In this document: positions 35,441-44,971 of the stretch, piece by piece
Numbering within the stretch: the first letter of the stretch is position 1
How the letters are laid out: each line of letters starts with the position of its first letter
Origin: CAVQBP01 sp963740945
Lineage (GTDB): Bacteria; Bacteroidota; Ignavibacteria; Ignavibacteriales; Ignavibacteriaceae
Length of the DNA stretch: 64,000 nucleotides
NCBI GenBank assembly: GCA_963740945.1
Contig: CAVUGE010000029.1
Span: 1-64,000, forward strand
Direction of reading: 5' to 3'
Program-made: the position numbers and the translations under genes
The notes under the pieces: model-generated
What the model was told of the DNA's origin: nothing
The model's input: the letters and a program-made list of their open reading frames with translations, nothing else
Databases searched by the model: none

Positions 35441-36648
35441 AAGTTCTGGTTTTAAATTCCGGGAGTTCTTCTATTAAATACCAATTTATAGATACTAAAA
35501 CAAAAACCGCTCTTGCTAAGGGTGTTGTCGATAGAATCGGGATGAGCGGAGCAGTATTAACCCATTCAAGATATGATGGTGATAAAATCAGGATTGCCGG
35601 TGAAATTCTTGACCATACGAGTGCCATTCAATATGTTATTGGTGTGATGCTTAGTAAAAATCACGGAGTAATTGACGATAAGGATGATATCGATGCGGTT
35701 GGTCATAGAGTTGTACACGGAGGTGAAACATTCTCCGAGTCTGTATTAATTACTCAAGAAGTTATTCGGGTACTACAGGAAAATATTGAACTGGCCCCAT
35801 TGCATAATCCTTCAAACATAAAAGGGATCCAAGCTGTAGAGAATATTATGCCCGGTAAACCGCAGTGTGCTGTTTTTGATACGGCTTTCCATGTTAAAAT
35901 GCCTCCGAAAGCTTACCTATACGGAATACCCTACGAACTTTATAAAAAATATAAAATACGAAGATATGGTTTTCACGGAACTTCACATTTATATGTTTCC
36001 AATAAGGCTGCAGAAATTTTAAATAAAAATATAAATGAACTTAAAGTAATCACCGCTCATCTAGGCAACGGCTGCAGTATGGCTGCTGTAAACAAAGGAA
36101 GATCTGTTGATACATCAATGGGTTTTACACCGTTAGAAGGTTTACTTATGGGAACTAGAAGCGGAGATATTGATCCCTCACTGATTTTATATATTATGGG
36201 AAAAGAAGGATTGGCCTTAAATGAAGCATCAACTTTGCTTAATAAACATGGAGGATTAATCGGTATAAGCGGCGAAAGCAGTGATATGAGAGAGATCCTT
36301 ATAGCAATTAAGGAAAATAATAAGAGAGCAAAGTATGCTTTTGAGGTCTTCTGCTATAGGATAAAGAAATATTTAGGAGCTTATACCGCAGCAATGGGAG
36401 GATTAGATGTATTTATTTTTACAGGCGGAATCGGTGAAAATTCTCCGGATGTAAGGAAAGAAGTATTAAGCGGAATGGAATTTTTTGGCATCGAGCTAGA
36501 TGAGGAACGGAATAAAAATAATGATATTAAGATTTCAAGCGATTCATCAAGAACAACAGTCCTTCGAATTCCAACAAATGAAGAGCTTGTTATCGCGATG
36601 GATACCGGTGAGATAGTAAAAAATATTGTTGAAAAAAATATTGATTAA
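35437..36648 (+). CDS. ackA: Acetate kinase
   Basis: Interconverts acetyl phosphate plus ADP with acetate plus ATP. The 403-residue product has the N-terminal signature VLNSGSSSIKYQF (residues 4-16). VGHRVVHGGE, the catalytic FDTAFH and RRYGFHGTSHLYV blocks, AHLGNGCSMAAV and the FTGGIGENSPDVR nucleotide-binding loop follow in order. Length is typical. Its start overlaps the preceding dehydrogenase (ATGA). No phosphotransacetylase gene lies nearby. Confidence 0.97.
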   Translation: MKVLVLNSGSSSIKYQFIDTKTKTALAKGVVDRIGMSGAVLTHSRYDGDKIRIAGEILDHTSAIQYVIGVMLSKNHGVIDDKDDIDAVGHRVVHGGETFSESVLITQEVIRVLQENIELAPLHNPSNIKGIQAVENIMPGKPQCAVFDTAFHVKMPPKAYLYGIPYELYKKYKIRRYGFHGTSHLYVSNKAAEILNKNINELKVITAHLGNGCSMAAVNKGRSVDTSMGFTPLEGLLMGTRSGDIDPSLILYIMGKEGLALNEASTLLNKHGGLIGISGESSDMREILIAIKENNKRAKYAFEVFCYRIKKYLGAYTAAMGGLDVFIFTGGIGENSPDVRKEVLSGMEFFGIELDEERNKNNDIKISSDSSRTTVLRIPTNEELVIAMDTGEIVKNIVEKNID

Positions 36649-36769
36649 ACAAATCTACTTTCATAGAATTATTATTTTGAATAGACAGAATATTTAAAAC
36701 TGTAGCCGAAACGGTTTTATTATATTGAGATATTTTGTATAATAATTTTACTAATTTTTTATTTTATAA

Positions 36770-37543
36770 ATGCCTTCAATTCATCATACTTCAGTTATAG
36801 ATCCGGGTGCAGAAATTTCGGAAGATGTGGAAATTGGACCCTTTTGCTTTATAGAGGGAGATGTTAAGATTGGAAAGGGGACTAAACTTCTCAATCATGT
36901 TACAATATATAATGGTGCGAGATTAGGTGAAGATAATATAATATTTCCCGGTGCAGTTATCTCGGGTATTCCTCAGGATTTAAAGTATAAAGGGCAACGT
37001 TCAGAAGTTGTTATCGGAAATAAAAATACAATCAGAGAGTGTGTAACAATAAGCCGGGCAACTGTAGAACCCTTTAAAACGGGTATAGGCAATAATTGTT
37101 TACTTATGGCTTATTCGCATGTTGCCCATGATTGTCTTTTAGGTGATTATTGCATCTTAGCAAACTCGGTAGCGTTAGGCGGTCATGTAACCGTTGAGGA
37201 TTATGCAATCTGCGGCGGTTTAGTTGGTATTCATCAATTTGTAAAGATCGGGAAACACTCTATGATCGGAGCTCATTCCATGGTTGTTAAAGATGTGATT
37301 CCCTTTTCATTGTTTTCCGGAGACCCTTTAAAATACGCCGGCTTAAATACTACCGGATTAAAAAGACGCAATTTCTCTCCTGATTCTATTGAATTCATGA
37401 AGAAAGCTTTTAATATACTTTTTAACTGTAAGTTAAATGTTTCCCAGGCAGTAGAAAAAATTGGAAATGAACTTCCGCAAACTGAAGAATTAAAAAATTT
37501 AGTAAATTTTATTAAGAACAGTAAACGAGGTATTTCAAAATAA
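36770..37543 (+). CDS. lpxA: UDP-N-acetylglucosamine O-acyltransferase
   Basis: First step of lipid A synthesis. The 257-residue left-handed beta-helix shows hexapeptide repeats from residue 7 (VIDPGAEISEDVEIGPFCFIEGDVKIGKGTKL, given by positions 7-38) to about 185. The catalytic histidine lies in the MAYSHVAHDCLLGD block and the substrate loop in HQFVKIGKHSMIGAHS. The C-terminal helical domain begins at LKRRNFS. Length and GDPLKYAGLN match LpxA rather than LpxD. Stands alone without lpxD/fabZ neighbours. Confidence 0.95.
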   Translation: MPSIHHTSVIDPGAEISEDVEIGPFCFIEGDVKIGKGTKLLNHVTIYNGARLGEDNIIFPGAVISGIPQDLKYKGQRSEVVIGNKNTIRECVTISRATVEPFKTGIGNNCLLMAYSHVAHDCLLGDYCILANSVALGGHVTVEDYAICGGLVGIHQFVKIGKHSMIGAHSMVVKDVIPFSLFSGDPLKYAGLNTTGLKRRNFSPDSIEFMKKAFNILFNCKLNVSQAVEKIGNELPQTEELKNLVNFIKNSKRGISK

Positions 37544-37568
37544 TAATTATATTTTAATAATGAATATA

Positions 37569-37717
37569 TAATTAACTGAAGTTACGCAAACATTGTCATT
37601 CTGAACGGAACGGAGTGGAGTGAAGAATCTCAAAACTTTAATTTTTAAACTATTTTATTATGTTTTATTTGCTCAATTATAAAAATATTTATATTGCGTA
37701 ACATCAGTAATTAATTA
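37569..37717. repeat. Miniature inverted-repeat element, family A copy 1
   Basis: Left end TAATTAACTGAAGTTACGCAA (37569-37589) and right end 37694-37717 are inverted complements apart from one mismatch and a 3-base insertion. The interior begins with a TGTCATTCTGAACG...GAAGAATCTC motif. Related copies are at 44694-44838 and 60614-60743. Non-coding. Confidence 0.88.
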
Positions 37718-37748
37718 AGCCTTTTTATAATTTAAACTAAGTATTTAT

Positions 37749-38537
37749 ATGGATTTAGGATTAAAAGGAAAAGTTGCCCTGGTAACTGCTGCCAGCAAAG
37801 GAATAGGGAAAGCAATAGCTATATCTCTCGCCGCTGAAGGATGTGAAATTTCAATTTGTTCCAGAACGAAAGACGATCTTTTAGGTTGTGTCTCGGATAT
37901 TAAAAGATTATATGGAATTGAGCCCTGCTGGAGCGTTTGCGATTTAAATAAACTGCAGGACATAGAAAATACTGTTGCTTCGACAAACAAACAATTAGGC
38001 AAGATAGATATACTTATCAACAACTGTGGCGGTCCTTCTGCAGGTAGCTTAAAAGATCTAAGTGAAGAAAATTGGCAAGCCGCTTATGAGCAGATTCTAT
38101 TGAGTGTGGTTAGATTTTGTAATCTTGTAACCCCTGATATGATAGCGAAAGAATGGGGAAGAATCATTAATATTACTTCTGTTGCTGCAATACAACCTAT
38201 AGAAAATTTAATGCTTTCAAATAGTATACGAAATGCTATAATTGGTTTCGCAAAGACTCTAAGCAATGATATTGCAAAGTTCAGCGTGACTGTAAACAAT
38301 ATTGCACCCGGATACACACTAACCAACCGTCTGTATGAATTAGCCGTAAATGAAGCAAAAAAGAAGGGGATTTCACATGAAGAGATTTTAGTTAATATGG
38401 CAAAAGATATCCCTATGAACAGGCTCGCTCGACCCGAAGAGATAGCATCGGCTACAACATTCCTGGCTTCTACACAGGCAAGCTATATTACAGGCAACAC
38501 AATCCAGGTAGATGGAGGATGGATTAGGGGGATTTGA
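37749..38537 (+). CDS. Atypical short-chain dehydrogenase/reductase (BKR-like, divergent active site)
   Basis: A 262-residue SDR fold. The cofactor loop is TAASKGIGKAIA (13-24) and NNCGGP (91-96) replaces the usual NNAG. S144 of the catalytic tetrad is present. At the exact spacing where Tyr and Lys are expected, the sequence has S157 and R161 (LSNSIRN), so the classical YxxxK is missing. A recognised subgroup of 3-oxoacyl-ACP reductase-like SDRs has this kind of divergence. Redox activity by the usual mechanism is therefore doubtful, although the NAD(P) fold appears intact. Monocistronic. Confidence 0.88.
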   Translation: MDLGLKGKVALVTAASKGIGKAIAISLAAEGCEISICSRTKDDLLGCVSDIKRLYGIEPCWSVCDLNKLQDIENTVASTNKQLGKIDILINNCGGPSAGSLKDLSEENWQAAYEQILLSVVRFCNLVTPDMIAKEWGRIINITSVAAIQPIENLMLSNSIRNAIIGFAKTLSNDIAKFSVTVNNIAPGYTLTNRLYELAVNEAKKKGISHEEILVNMAKDIPMNRLARPEEIASATTFLASTQASYITGNTIQVDGGWIRGI

Positions 38538-38553
38538 ATAAAAGTTCCGTAGC

Positions 38554-38570
38554 GCGAAACTCCGTTTCGC
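38554..38570. terminator. Hairpin in the convergent gap between the SDR and sugar dehydrogenase genes
   Basis: Perfect seven-base stem GCGAAAC/GTTTCGC with a three-base loop, centred between two convergent genes. It lacks a clear T run on either side, so termination is only a suggestion from position. Confidence 0.4.
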
Positions 38571-38615
38571 AAGATGTATTTCCTTTAATAGAAAGTTAGC
38601 TACGAATTCTGCGTC

Positions 38616-40070
38616 TTATTTTAACAAAACCATCTTAATAGTCCTACTGTATTCTTTACCGGAAATCGAACTCACATAAAGTTTTGCATAATAGACACCG
38701 GAACTATTATTTACTGCGCTCCATTCCACTTCATATTTTCCTGCAGGTTTGATTTCGTTTTCTAAAACATCTATTACACTGCCTAGAATATCCGCAATCT
38801 CAATTTTAATCTTACTTTCTTCAGAAAGAATAAACTTTATATTTGTTGAGGGGTTAAAGGGATTAGGGTAATTTTGAAATAGTTCGAAATTATCGGGGCT
38901 GCTGTCTAAATCTTTTATTCCTGTTGAGGTTGATTTAAATTTATAGATGTATCCGTCAAAGTCGCAAAAATAAAGTTCATTATTCTGATCAACTCCAAAT
39001 GCTGTTATTTGACCTGGTGCTTTCAATAAAAATTCATTTTTGGGTGAACTTCCGGCAGCATCCAGAGCCCAGATATTAGATGTACAATAATCCGCATAAA
39101 TATATTTTCCTGTCAGCTGTGGAATGGAATTTCCACGGTATACATATCCGCCGGTAATGGAACAATTACCGGAGCTATGATCGTATTCCCATATAGGTAA
39201 TGTTAGTCCTGCAGTATCGCAATTAGAGGAATTGTAGCAATGCTTACCTTCCATAATGTTCCAGCCGTAATTTTTCCCGTTTTGAATTGTATCGATTTCT
39301 TCCCAAAGGTCCTGACCTACATCTGCACACCATAATTTACCTGTTAAGTTATCAAAGCTAAACCGCCAGGGATTTCGCAAACCATATGCATAAATTTCTT
39401 TTTTATAACCTAGTGAATTTCCAGCAAATGGATTTGAGGAAGGAATGGAATAATTCGAATTACCGCTTTTAGAATTAATATCTATCCGGAGTATCTTACC
39501 TAAAAATGTAGTGAGGTTCTGCCCGTTATTAAATGGATCTCCGCCGGAGCCCCCATCTCCAAATGAGATATATAAGTATCCTTCAGGGCCAAAAACTACC
39601 TTTCCACCATTGTGATTTGCGAAAGGCTGATCCTGAGTAAGTAAAATTAATTCACTATTTATATCAGCCGAATCCGGATTGGAATTAGAGACTTGATATC
39701 TTGCAACGACTGTGTGCCTATTAGGTTTTGTAGACGTATAGTCAACATAAAAGAAACCATTTTGTGAATAGTCGGGATTAAAAGCTAATCCAAGCAATCC
39801 CATTTCACCACCGCTGGCAACTTTATTACTTATATCCAGGAATACTTTTACTGAAAAGATCTTAGAATCATTTTGAAAAACTTTTATAATACCTGACTGT
39901 TCAACAATAAATATTCTGTTTGTCCCGTCGCCAGGTATTTGAAAGTCTACAGCATTTAAAAAAGACAAACTAGGGAAAGCTTTTACGATTTCATATTGTG
40001 CAAAAGTTTTATTTCCATAATAAATAAAGATTAAAAGTAAAAAAAATATTTTAACGTTTTTTATGGTCAC
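38616..40070 (-). CDS. Secreted PQQ-dependent sugar dehydrogenase-like beta-propeller with T9SS sorting tail
   Basis: A 484-residue exported protein with an N-terminal signal (about 1-24). The propeller has the glucose/sorbosone dehydrogenase blocks: EQSGIIKVF, GLAFNPDY, NHNGGKVVFGPEGYLYISFGDGG (about 150-175), YGLRNPWRFSFD and YADYCTSNIWAL. The C-terminal region (about 398-484) is a type IX secretion sorting domain beginning FQNYPNPFNPSTNI and ending GKEYSRTIKMVLLK. It oxidises sugars or acts as a sugar-binding propeller on the cell surface. The gene overlaps the GH13 gene by 20 bp, so they are co-transcribed. Confidence 0.93.
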   Translation of the reverse strand: MTIKNVKIFFLLLIFIYYGNKTFAQYEIVKAFPSLSFLNAVDFQIPGDGTNRIFIVEQSGIIKVFQNDSKIFSVKVFLDISNKVASGGEMGLLGLAFNPDYSQNGFFYVDYTSTKPNRHTVVARYQVSNSNPDSADINSELILLTQDQPFANHNGGKVVFGPEGYLYISFGDGGSGGDPFNNGQNLTTFLGKILRIDINSKSGNSNYSIPSSNPFAGNSLGYKKEIYAYGLRNPWRFSFDNLTGKLWCADVGQDLWEEIDTIQNGKNYGWNIMEGKHCYNSSNCDTAGLTLPIWEYDHSSGNCSITGGYVYRGNSIPQLTGKYIYADYCTSNIWALDAAGSSPKNEFLLKAPGQITAFGVDQNNELYFCDFDGYIYKFKSTSTGIKDLDSSPDNFELFQNYPNPFNPSTNIKFILSEESKIKIEIADILGSVIDVLENEIKPAGKYEVEWSAVNNSSGVYYAKLYVSSISGKEYSRTIKMVLLK

Positions 40071-43000
40071 TTGTTTTACTCTTAGCAGTCTGCCGGCTGC
40101 CGGATTTTACAGCTTTATTATTTTTCTTAACTGGAATTTCTTTTCTTTGATTGTCAATTATTTTTATAAATTCATCAACTTTATATGCTGATTTTTCCGA
40201 AGCTTTTCTTAGTCTTTCAAAAAATTCAAAAGATTTCTTAAATTCTTTCTTGAAATCAGTTATAATGGCTGATGTATTTTCATTACTTAATTCAGTTGTG
40301 TCAGATTTTCTTTTCTTCTTAAGACTATTCTTCAAATAATTCATACTATTAAGTGTGAAAATCCAGTCCAATAATTGCTCCATTCTTTCTTTGTTGAAGT
40401 ATCTTACACCTTCAAATTCATTTACATTTAAGTAACCGGCAGCTTCTCTGTGAAAAAGATCCGAAATTAACTGCTCTTCAGCCGAAACTTCTTTCCCTGT
40501 TTTTTTATTGTTGCCTGAATTGTTATTATATATAATAAAATTATTTCCATCCGAAGAAAAGAATTTAACTAAAGCTGACTGCTCATATATCTTTTGATGA
40601 CTATGTTGCAGTGCAAGTAAAACTTCATCGATAGGTTTATTTAACCGTAATTCATTAAATGTGACGATTCCTTTTTTAACATCAGCAATTGTATTATTTA
40701 AAACAGTGATCAGAAAAAATATTTCCCTGTTTTCTTTTGTATTATTTCCATTAAATATTGTTGTCCTTGAAACGGCATCTTTAAACCACTGGTTACTATT
40801 CTTTTTCTTTAATTCGTTTTCAATAACAAAAGAAATGTTTTGACAGACATTCATATCTTCTTTGATATTTTTAAGAATATAATCTTTATCAAATGGCTGG
40901 TGTTTAAAATTTTCAACATGCTTTAAAAAATTATTCAATTCATTATTGATTTTTTCAGGTATACCATTTGTACTGGATTGAGAAGGAGGAGAGAAGCAGA
41001 ATTTATTAAATTCTTCGATAACTGACGATTCATTTAATTCTTTAAAGGAATTATGAACCGGTGATAGGTTCAATTCAATGAAGGACTGTTCTATTGAATA
41101 AACCCCGCTATTTCCAATCAGTCTTTTTAATCGTTCATAATCACCATTAGAGTCATAAAACTCTTTAAAATCCAGTAGAACCCTGTATTCGTAGCCTTGA
41201 AGTGAAAAATAAGTTCCAAAATCGTTAATATCTTTTCCGTTGAAAAGATATTCAAGGTTGGTTTTATGGTCTCTGAATGAATAAAAATACTTATGATCAT
41301 CCTTAAGTTCCAAAGCATCTGCCAGCTTTTTATTATTTAGATTACCGTTATTTATTTTGTTTACGGAATAATTTATAGTACCGCTGCATTCGTGATAAGA
41401 ATTATTATATACAACCAGAGCTCTTTCTTCATTCGATTTATTTGAAAAAACAAAAACATTTTCATTTATATTTCCAAAATTGTCAATGAAATCATACAGT
41501 TCGAAATTTTTTACCTGGCTGAATAAATATCTTTTCTTCATCAGGGGGAAAATCTCATATTCATGCCTGCTTACCAGGTTATCATCAATGAACTCATCAT
41601 AATAAGCCCGTTTATATTCCATGCCGTACTTTTCAGAAAACCCTTCAATTTGTCCATGAGCAAACATTGGTAAACCCGGTAAAGTAACCATAAGCATAGC
41701 GATACCGAAATATTTGTCTCCTTTACCGAACTGGTTAACAGCGGTTTCTTCATCCGGATTGCTCATAAAGTTTACATAGCGTTTTAATATTTCCGGATTA
41801 AATTCAATAGTATTCCTAATTAATTCTCTATACTTATTATTTTCTTCTTTCATAAGCATATGCATAAAAGCACTGTTATAAACGCGGTGCATACCTAAAG
41901 TTCTTACAAAATAGCCTTCCATCAGCCAGAAAGCTTCGGCAAGAAGCAAAGTATTCGGCATTTCATTATTGATTCTATCAACGACTTCCCTCCAGAATTC
42001 AACAGGCATTACTTCATCAAAAGCAGAGCGGGTCATTGAATAATCGGAACGGGATGGAATTGCTCCGCCGGTTCCCGGTTGCGGAAACCACAAGCGCTGG
42101 TAATGCTTTTTTGAAAGGGTCATTGCCGCATCAAAACGAATGATTGGAGTTTTCCTTGCAACATGCATTATAGTTTGAATAAGAGATTCTCTGACTTCTG
42201 GATCCAGAAGGTTAAGCTGGGCGGTATCATTCCATGGCATATGAGTCCCGTCATTTCCATGATAAATATATCTGGTGTCTCCGGTATACGAATCCCTCCT
42301 TTGGAAAACGACCGCTGCATCTTCTCTTGAATAATATTTGTCCTCTATCCGGACTTCCACCCTCTGGTCATCAGATAAGTTAGGTCCGTAAAATGTATAT
42401 CCGGGATATGGAGGATAGCTAGTTTGTATAAAATAATTTGGCTTTTCAGTCACCCATTTAGAATATATTCCTGTATGGTTGGGAACCATATCGCTAGCCA
42501 TTCTAATACCTCTTCGCCAGGCTCTGTCTTTCAAATTTTGAAAAGCCTCTTCACCGCCAAGGTCGTGTGCTATTACATAATCATACAACGAATAAGCTGA
42601 AGCGACTGCATCAGGGTTCCCGGTATAATGTTTTATTTTTTCTGAGGCGCTGCTTCTTTCCCAGATTCCTATCAGCCATAATGCGGTAAAATTCCATTTA
42701 GCCAAATTGTCAAGCTCTTCATCAGGAACCTGATCTAACCTTGTTATGGCTCTCTGATATTTTTTTGAGAGTTGATCAAGCCAGACATATGAATTTTTGG
42801 CAATCATAACAACACTTGGCATCCAGTCGGTATCTGCAGTAAACTTCTCAGCTTCAGCATTGTAAAATCTTTTTTCACTTTCGCTGAGCTCCTCACCCAT
42901 CAACAATTTATTTCTTATCATTTGCAGATATTCTGCATCATATTTATAAACGGGAACGGGCGGTGTACCTTTTCCTCCTCCAAACTGCAGAAATAATTTA

Positions 43001-43776
43001 AGATCTTCATTTATTAAATCTTTACTTTTTAAGATTCTATCTTTGAACTTATCATAAATGTAAATGCCCCATTTTTCTAAAATATAATCTAATTGTCCTT
43101 CGATATTATACGGACTTGCAACTATAGGTTTGCGTAAGAATTGGAAGAGGGGAAGATTTTCTGATCCCAACGGTTTCTCAGTTATGAAAAATTGTTCTGT
43201 TATATCAAGTGTTTCAATATATTTTGATTTTTTAGAAAGTGTTTTGTCCGTGTATAATTCTTCAAGACTCGTTGTTGCAGGATTACTGTTTTCAAGCTGA
43301 AGAATAATCAATTCCTCCAGAATAATTTCTTTATTAGGTTTTCCTCCTGTATTGGCAGTTAGGTATTCTTCGGAAGTTATTTTCCCTTTAAAAACTTCTA
43401 GAGGGGGGAATTCATTAAGATATTCCAATAAAACCTTATTAATCTCTTTTTCTTCCAGATGCAAGAAGAGATATTTTATGCTTCTATCCAGAACACCGGG
43501 ATTTTCTCTTTCTTCATAAATTCTAATCAGGTAATGAAAAATTTCATGAAGGAGACCTAAAGCATTTAAATTGCCGGATGCAACAAAATTATGGGAATTT
43601 CCTTCAGATTTTCTTTTAGTATTTATCTTCTCAGATAAGACCCTTGCCTGGTGAAAATTGGCAATAATTAAATCTCCGTTAAGTGAAAAGAGTGATTTAT
43701 CGAAATTATATTTATTTCGTGCAGCTTTTGAAACATGAAAATTATATTTAATACTTTGAAATTTAGAATTCATCAT
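40051..43776 (-). CDS. Very large cytoplasmic GH13 alpha-amylase-family protein
   Basis: A 1241-residue glycoside hydrolase. The GH13 barrel lies at about 320-760, with DMVPNHTG (429-436), nucleophile D549 in IIRFDAAM, acid/base E614 in LLLAEAFW and the third acid D675 in SNPDEE. An N-terminal region of about 320 residues and a C-terminal region of about 400 residues (Lys/Glu-rich, with coiled-coil-like stretches) match nothing I know. No signal peptide, so a cytosolic enzyme on glycogen or maltodextrins is more likely than an external one. The Lys/Arg-rich end overlaps the start of the secreted propeller gene. Confidence 0.9.
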   Translation of the reverse strand: MMNSKFQSIKYNFHVSKAARNKYNFDKSLFSLNGDLIIANFHQARVLSEKINTKRKSEGNSHNFVASGNLNALGLLHEIFHYLIRIYEERENPGVLDRSIKYLFLHLEEKEINKVLLEYLNEFPPLEVFKGKITSEEYLTANTGGKPNKEIILEELIILQLENSNPATTSLEELYTDKTLSKKSKYIETLDITEQFFITEKPLGSENLPLFQFLRKPIVASPYNIEGQLDYILEKWGIYIYDKFKDRILKSKDLINEDLKLFLQFGGGKGTPPVPVYKYDAEYLQMIRNKLLMGEELSESEKRFYNAEAEKFTADTDWMPSVVMIAKNSYVWLDQLSKKYQRAITRLDQVPDEELDNLAKWNFTALWLIGIWERSSASEKIKHYTGNPDAVASAYSLYDYVIAHDLGGEEAFQNLKDRAWRRGIRMASDMVPNHTGIYSKWVTEKPNYFIQTSYPPYPGYTFYGPNLSDDQRVEVRIEDKYYSREDAAVVFQRRDSYTGDTRYIYHGNDGTHMPWNDTAQLNLLDPEVRESLIQTIMHVARKTPIIRFDAAMTLSKKHYQRLWFPQPGTGGAIPSRSDYSMTRSAFDEVMPVEFWREVVDRINNEMPNTLLLAEAFWLMEGYFVRTLGMHRVYNSAFMHMLMKEENNKYRELIRNTIEFNPEILKRYVNFMSNPDEETAVNQFGKGDKYFGIAMLMVTLPGLPMFAHGQIEGFSEKYGMEYKRAYYDEFIDDNLVSRHEYEIFPLMKKRYLFSQVKNFELYDFIDNFGNINENVFVFSNKSNEERALVVYNNSYHECSGTINYSVNKINNGNLNNKKLADALELKDDHKYFYSFRDHKTNLEYLFNGKDINDFGTYFSLQGYEYRVLLDFKEFYDSNGDYERLKRLIGNSGVYSIEQSFIELNLSPVHNSFKELNESSVIEEFNKFCFSPPSQSSTNGIPEKINNELNNFLKHVENFKHQPFDKDYILKNIKEDMNVCQNISFVIENELKKKNSNQWFKDAVSRTTIFNGNNTKENREIFFLITVLNNTIADVKKGIVTFNELRLNKPIDEVLLALQHSHQKIYEQSALVKFFSSDGNNFIIYNNNSGNNKKTGKEVSAEEQLISDLFHREAAGYLNVNEFEGVRYFNKERMEQLLDWIFTLNSMNYLKNSLKKKRKSDTTELSNENTSAIITDFKKEFKKSFEFFERLRKASEKSAYKVDEFIKIIDNQRKEIPVKKNNKAVKSGSRQTAKSKTSDHKKR

Positions 43777-43884
43777 TAACCCTCAATACATACTATTTTA
43801 GTTTTTTCAATAGATAATATAACAAATCCTGACTGAAGATTTGGTGGGAAAGTTAACAGATTGGAGAAAAGTTCAAGAGCAAGT

Positions 43885-44620
43885 TCAAGTATTTATAATT
43901 TTATTAACATATTCGGGAAAAGATTCACGCCACCATCCCAAGTCACTGCCGGCATTTTGTTTGATATCGAGTACATGGTGGATTTGTTTCTGGCTTAATA
44001 TAGATGATAATCTTTTGTTCTCGTCAAGATTCGGATCCCATTCACCGGTTCCAAGTATAATTTTCATCGTTCTTATTTTATCAAGGTACCATGTATCTTC
44101 GAGATTCGGCATATAATCAGGAGGGTTATTGAAATAGCAGTTGTCGTCATAATATCCCCAAATATATCTTTTGATATCAAAAAATCCGCCTAAACTAATA
44201 ATTGCATCAACTTTATCCGGATGTTTGAAATGCAAGATTAACAGCATGATAGCCTCCAAAACCGCAGCCCCCAAGAATTACTTTTTCTTTATCTGTTTCA
44301 TACATTGCATATTCTATTACATCATGTAATATTACATTTTCATAACCTATATATGTTTTTACACGGTCGGCGGGATGAATTGAATAATTATACCAGCTAT
44401 CATTATCCATCCCATCCGGGCAATAAACTTTAATTCTGCCTTCTTCGATTAAATTAGAAACAGAATTAATTAACCCGTTATCTTTGTATATATAGAATTT
44501 ATCTTGAGCGGTGGGGAATAAAACAACGGGCAGCCCGCTATGTCCGTATACCAGCATATTAAATTCTCTACTCAAATAGAGAGTGTGCCATTTATGATAT
44601 TCTTCTTTCAAACTCACCAC
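43885..44620 (-). pseudogene. Esterase-family alpha/beta hydrolase, frameshifted and missing its nucleophile
   Basis: Two overlapping frames on the minus strand make one esterase D-like protein of about 245 residues. The first (44620 to 44213, GTG start) has VVLFPTAQDKFYIYKDNGLI, VYCPDGMDNDSWY and GGCGFGGYHAVNLAF. The second (from about 44230 to 43885) continues HPDKVDAIISLGGFFDIK and ends with GWWRESFPEYVNKII. One extra base near 44224-44230 separates them. In relatives I remember, the elbow reads GCSFGGYHA; here the serine codon reads GGT (Gly), so the nucleophile is absent even if the frame is repaired. The aspartate-containing GEWDP and the histidine-poor C-terminus add doubt about catalysis. 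Probably a decaying gene or a non-catalytic relative. Confidence 0.8.
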
Positions 44621-44693
44621 AATTAACCGTTATAAGGAATTAATTCGGCATGTAATATATTGAAAATGTTAATTTATTGTAAGCAAAGAAAAC

Positions 44694-44838
44694 TAATTAA
44701 CTGAAGTTACGCGAATCATTTTTTTGTCATTCTGAACGAAGTGGGGTGAAGAATCTCAAAGTTTAATATTTGTACCAATTGGTACAATTCTCTTCTATCT
44801 TATTGTAAGAACTTTCATTTGCTTAACTTAAATAATTA
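44694..44838. repeat. Miniature inverted-repeat element, family A copy 2
   Basis: The left end, TAATTAACTGAAGTTACGC, is identical to copy 1, and the interior again carries TGTCATTCTGAACGAAG...GAAGAATCTC. The right end (44821-44838) is a degraded inverted match. Confidence 0.82.
44770..44787. promoter_or_regulatory. 18-bp perfect palindrome TTGTACCAATTGGTACAA
   Basis: A perfect dyad inside the family A element interior. The form resembles a dimeric repressor operator, but no regulator gene is adjacent, so this is a sequence observation only. Confidence 0.5.
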
Positions 44839-44971
44839 AATAATAATCCCCTCCATAAAAGAGGGGATTGAGAGGAGTAATTTTGGGAAAAGTCAATTTC
44901 ATCAATAATTTCAATTGAAATGACTTTCCCCTTCGGGAAATGAAACTATATTTTCATAAATTTTGAGTTAA

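Larger units (their letters stand above)
44621..44971. other. Non-coding gap with an inverted-repeat element and a palindrome
   Basis: No gene is seen in these 351 bases. It holds family A miniature element copy 2 (44694-44838), an 18-bp perfect palindrome (44770-44787), and a CCCCTC/GAGGGG hairpin (about 44849-44866) that could terminate transcription between the esterase and OmpA-like genes. Confidence 0.8.
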
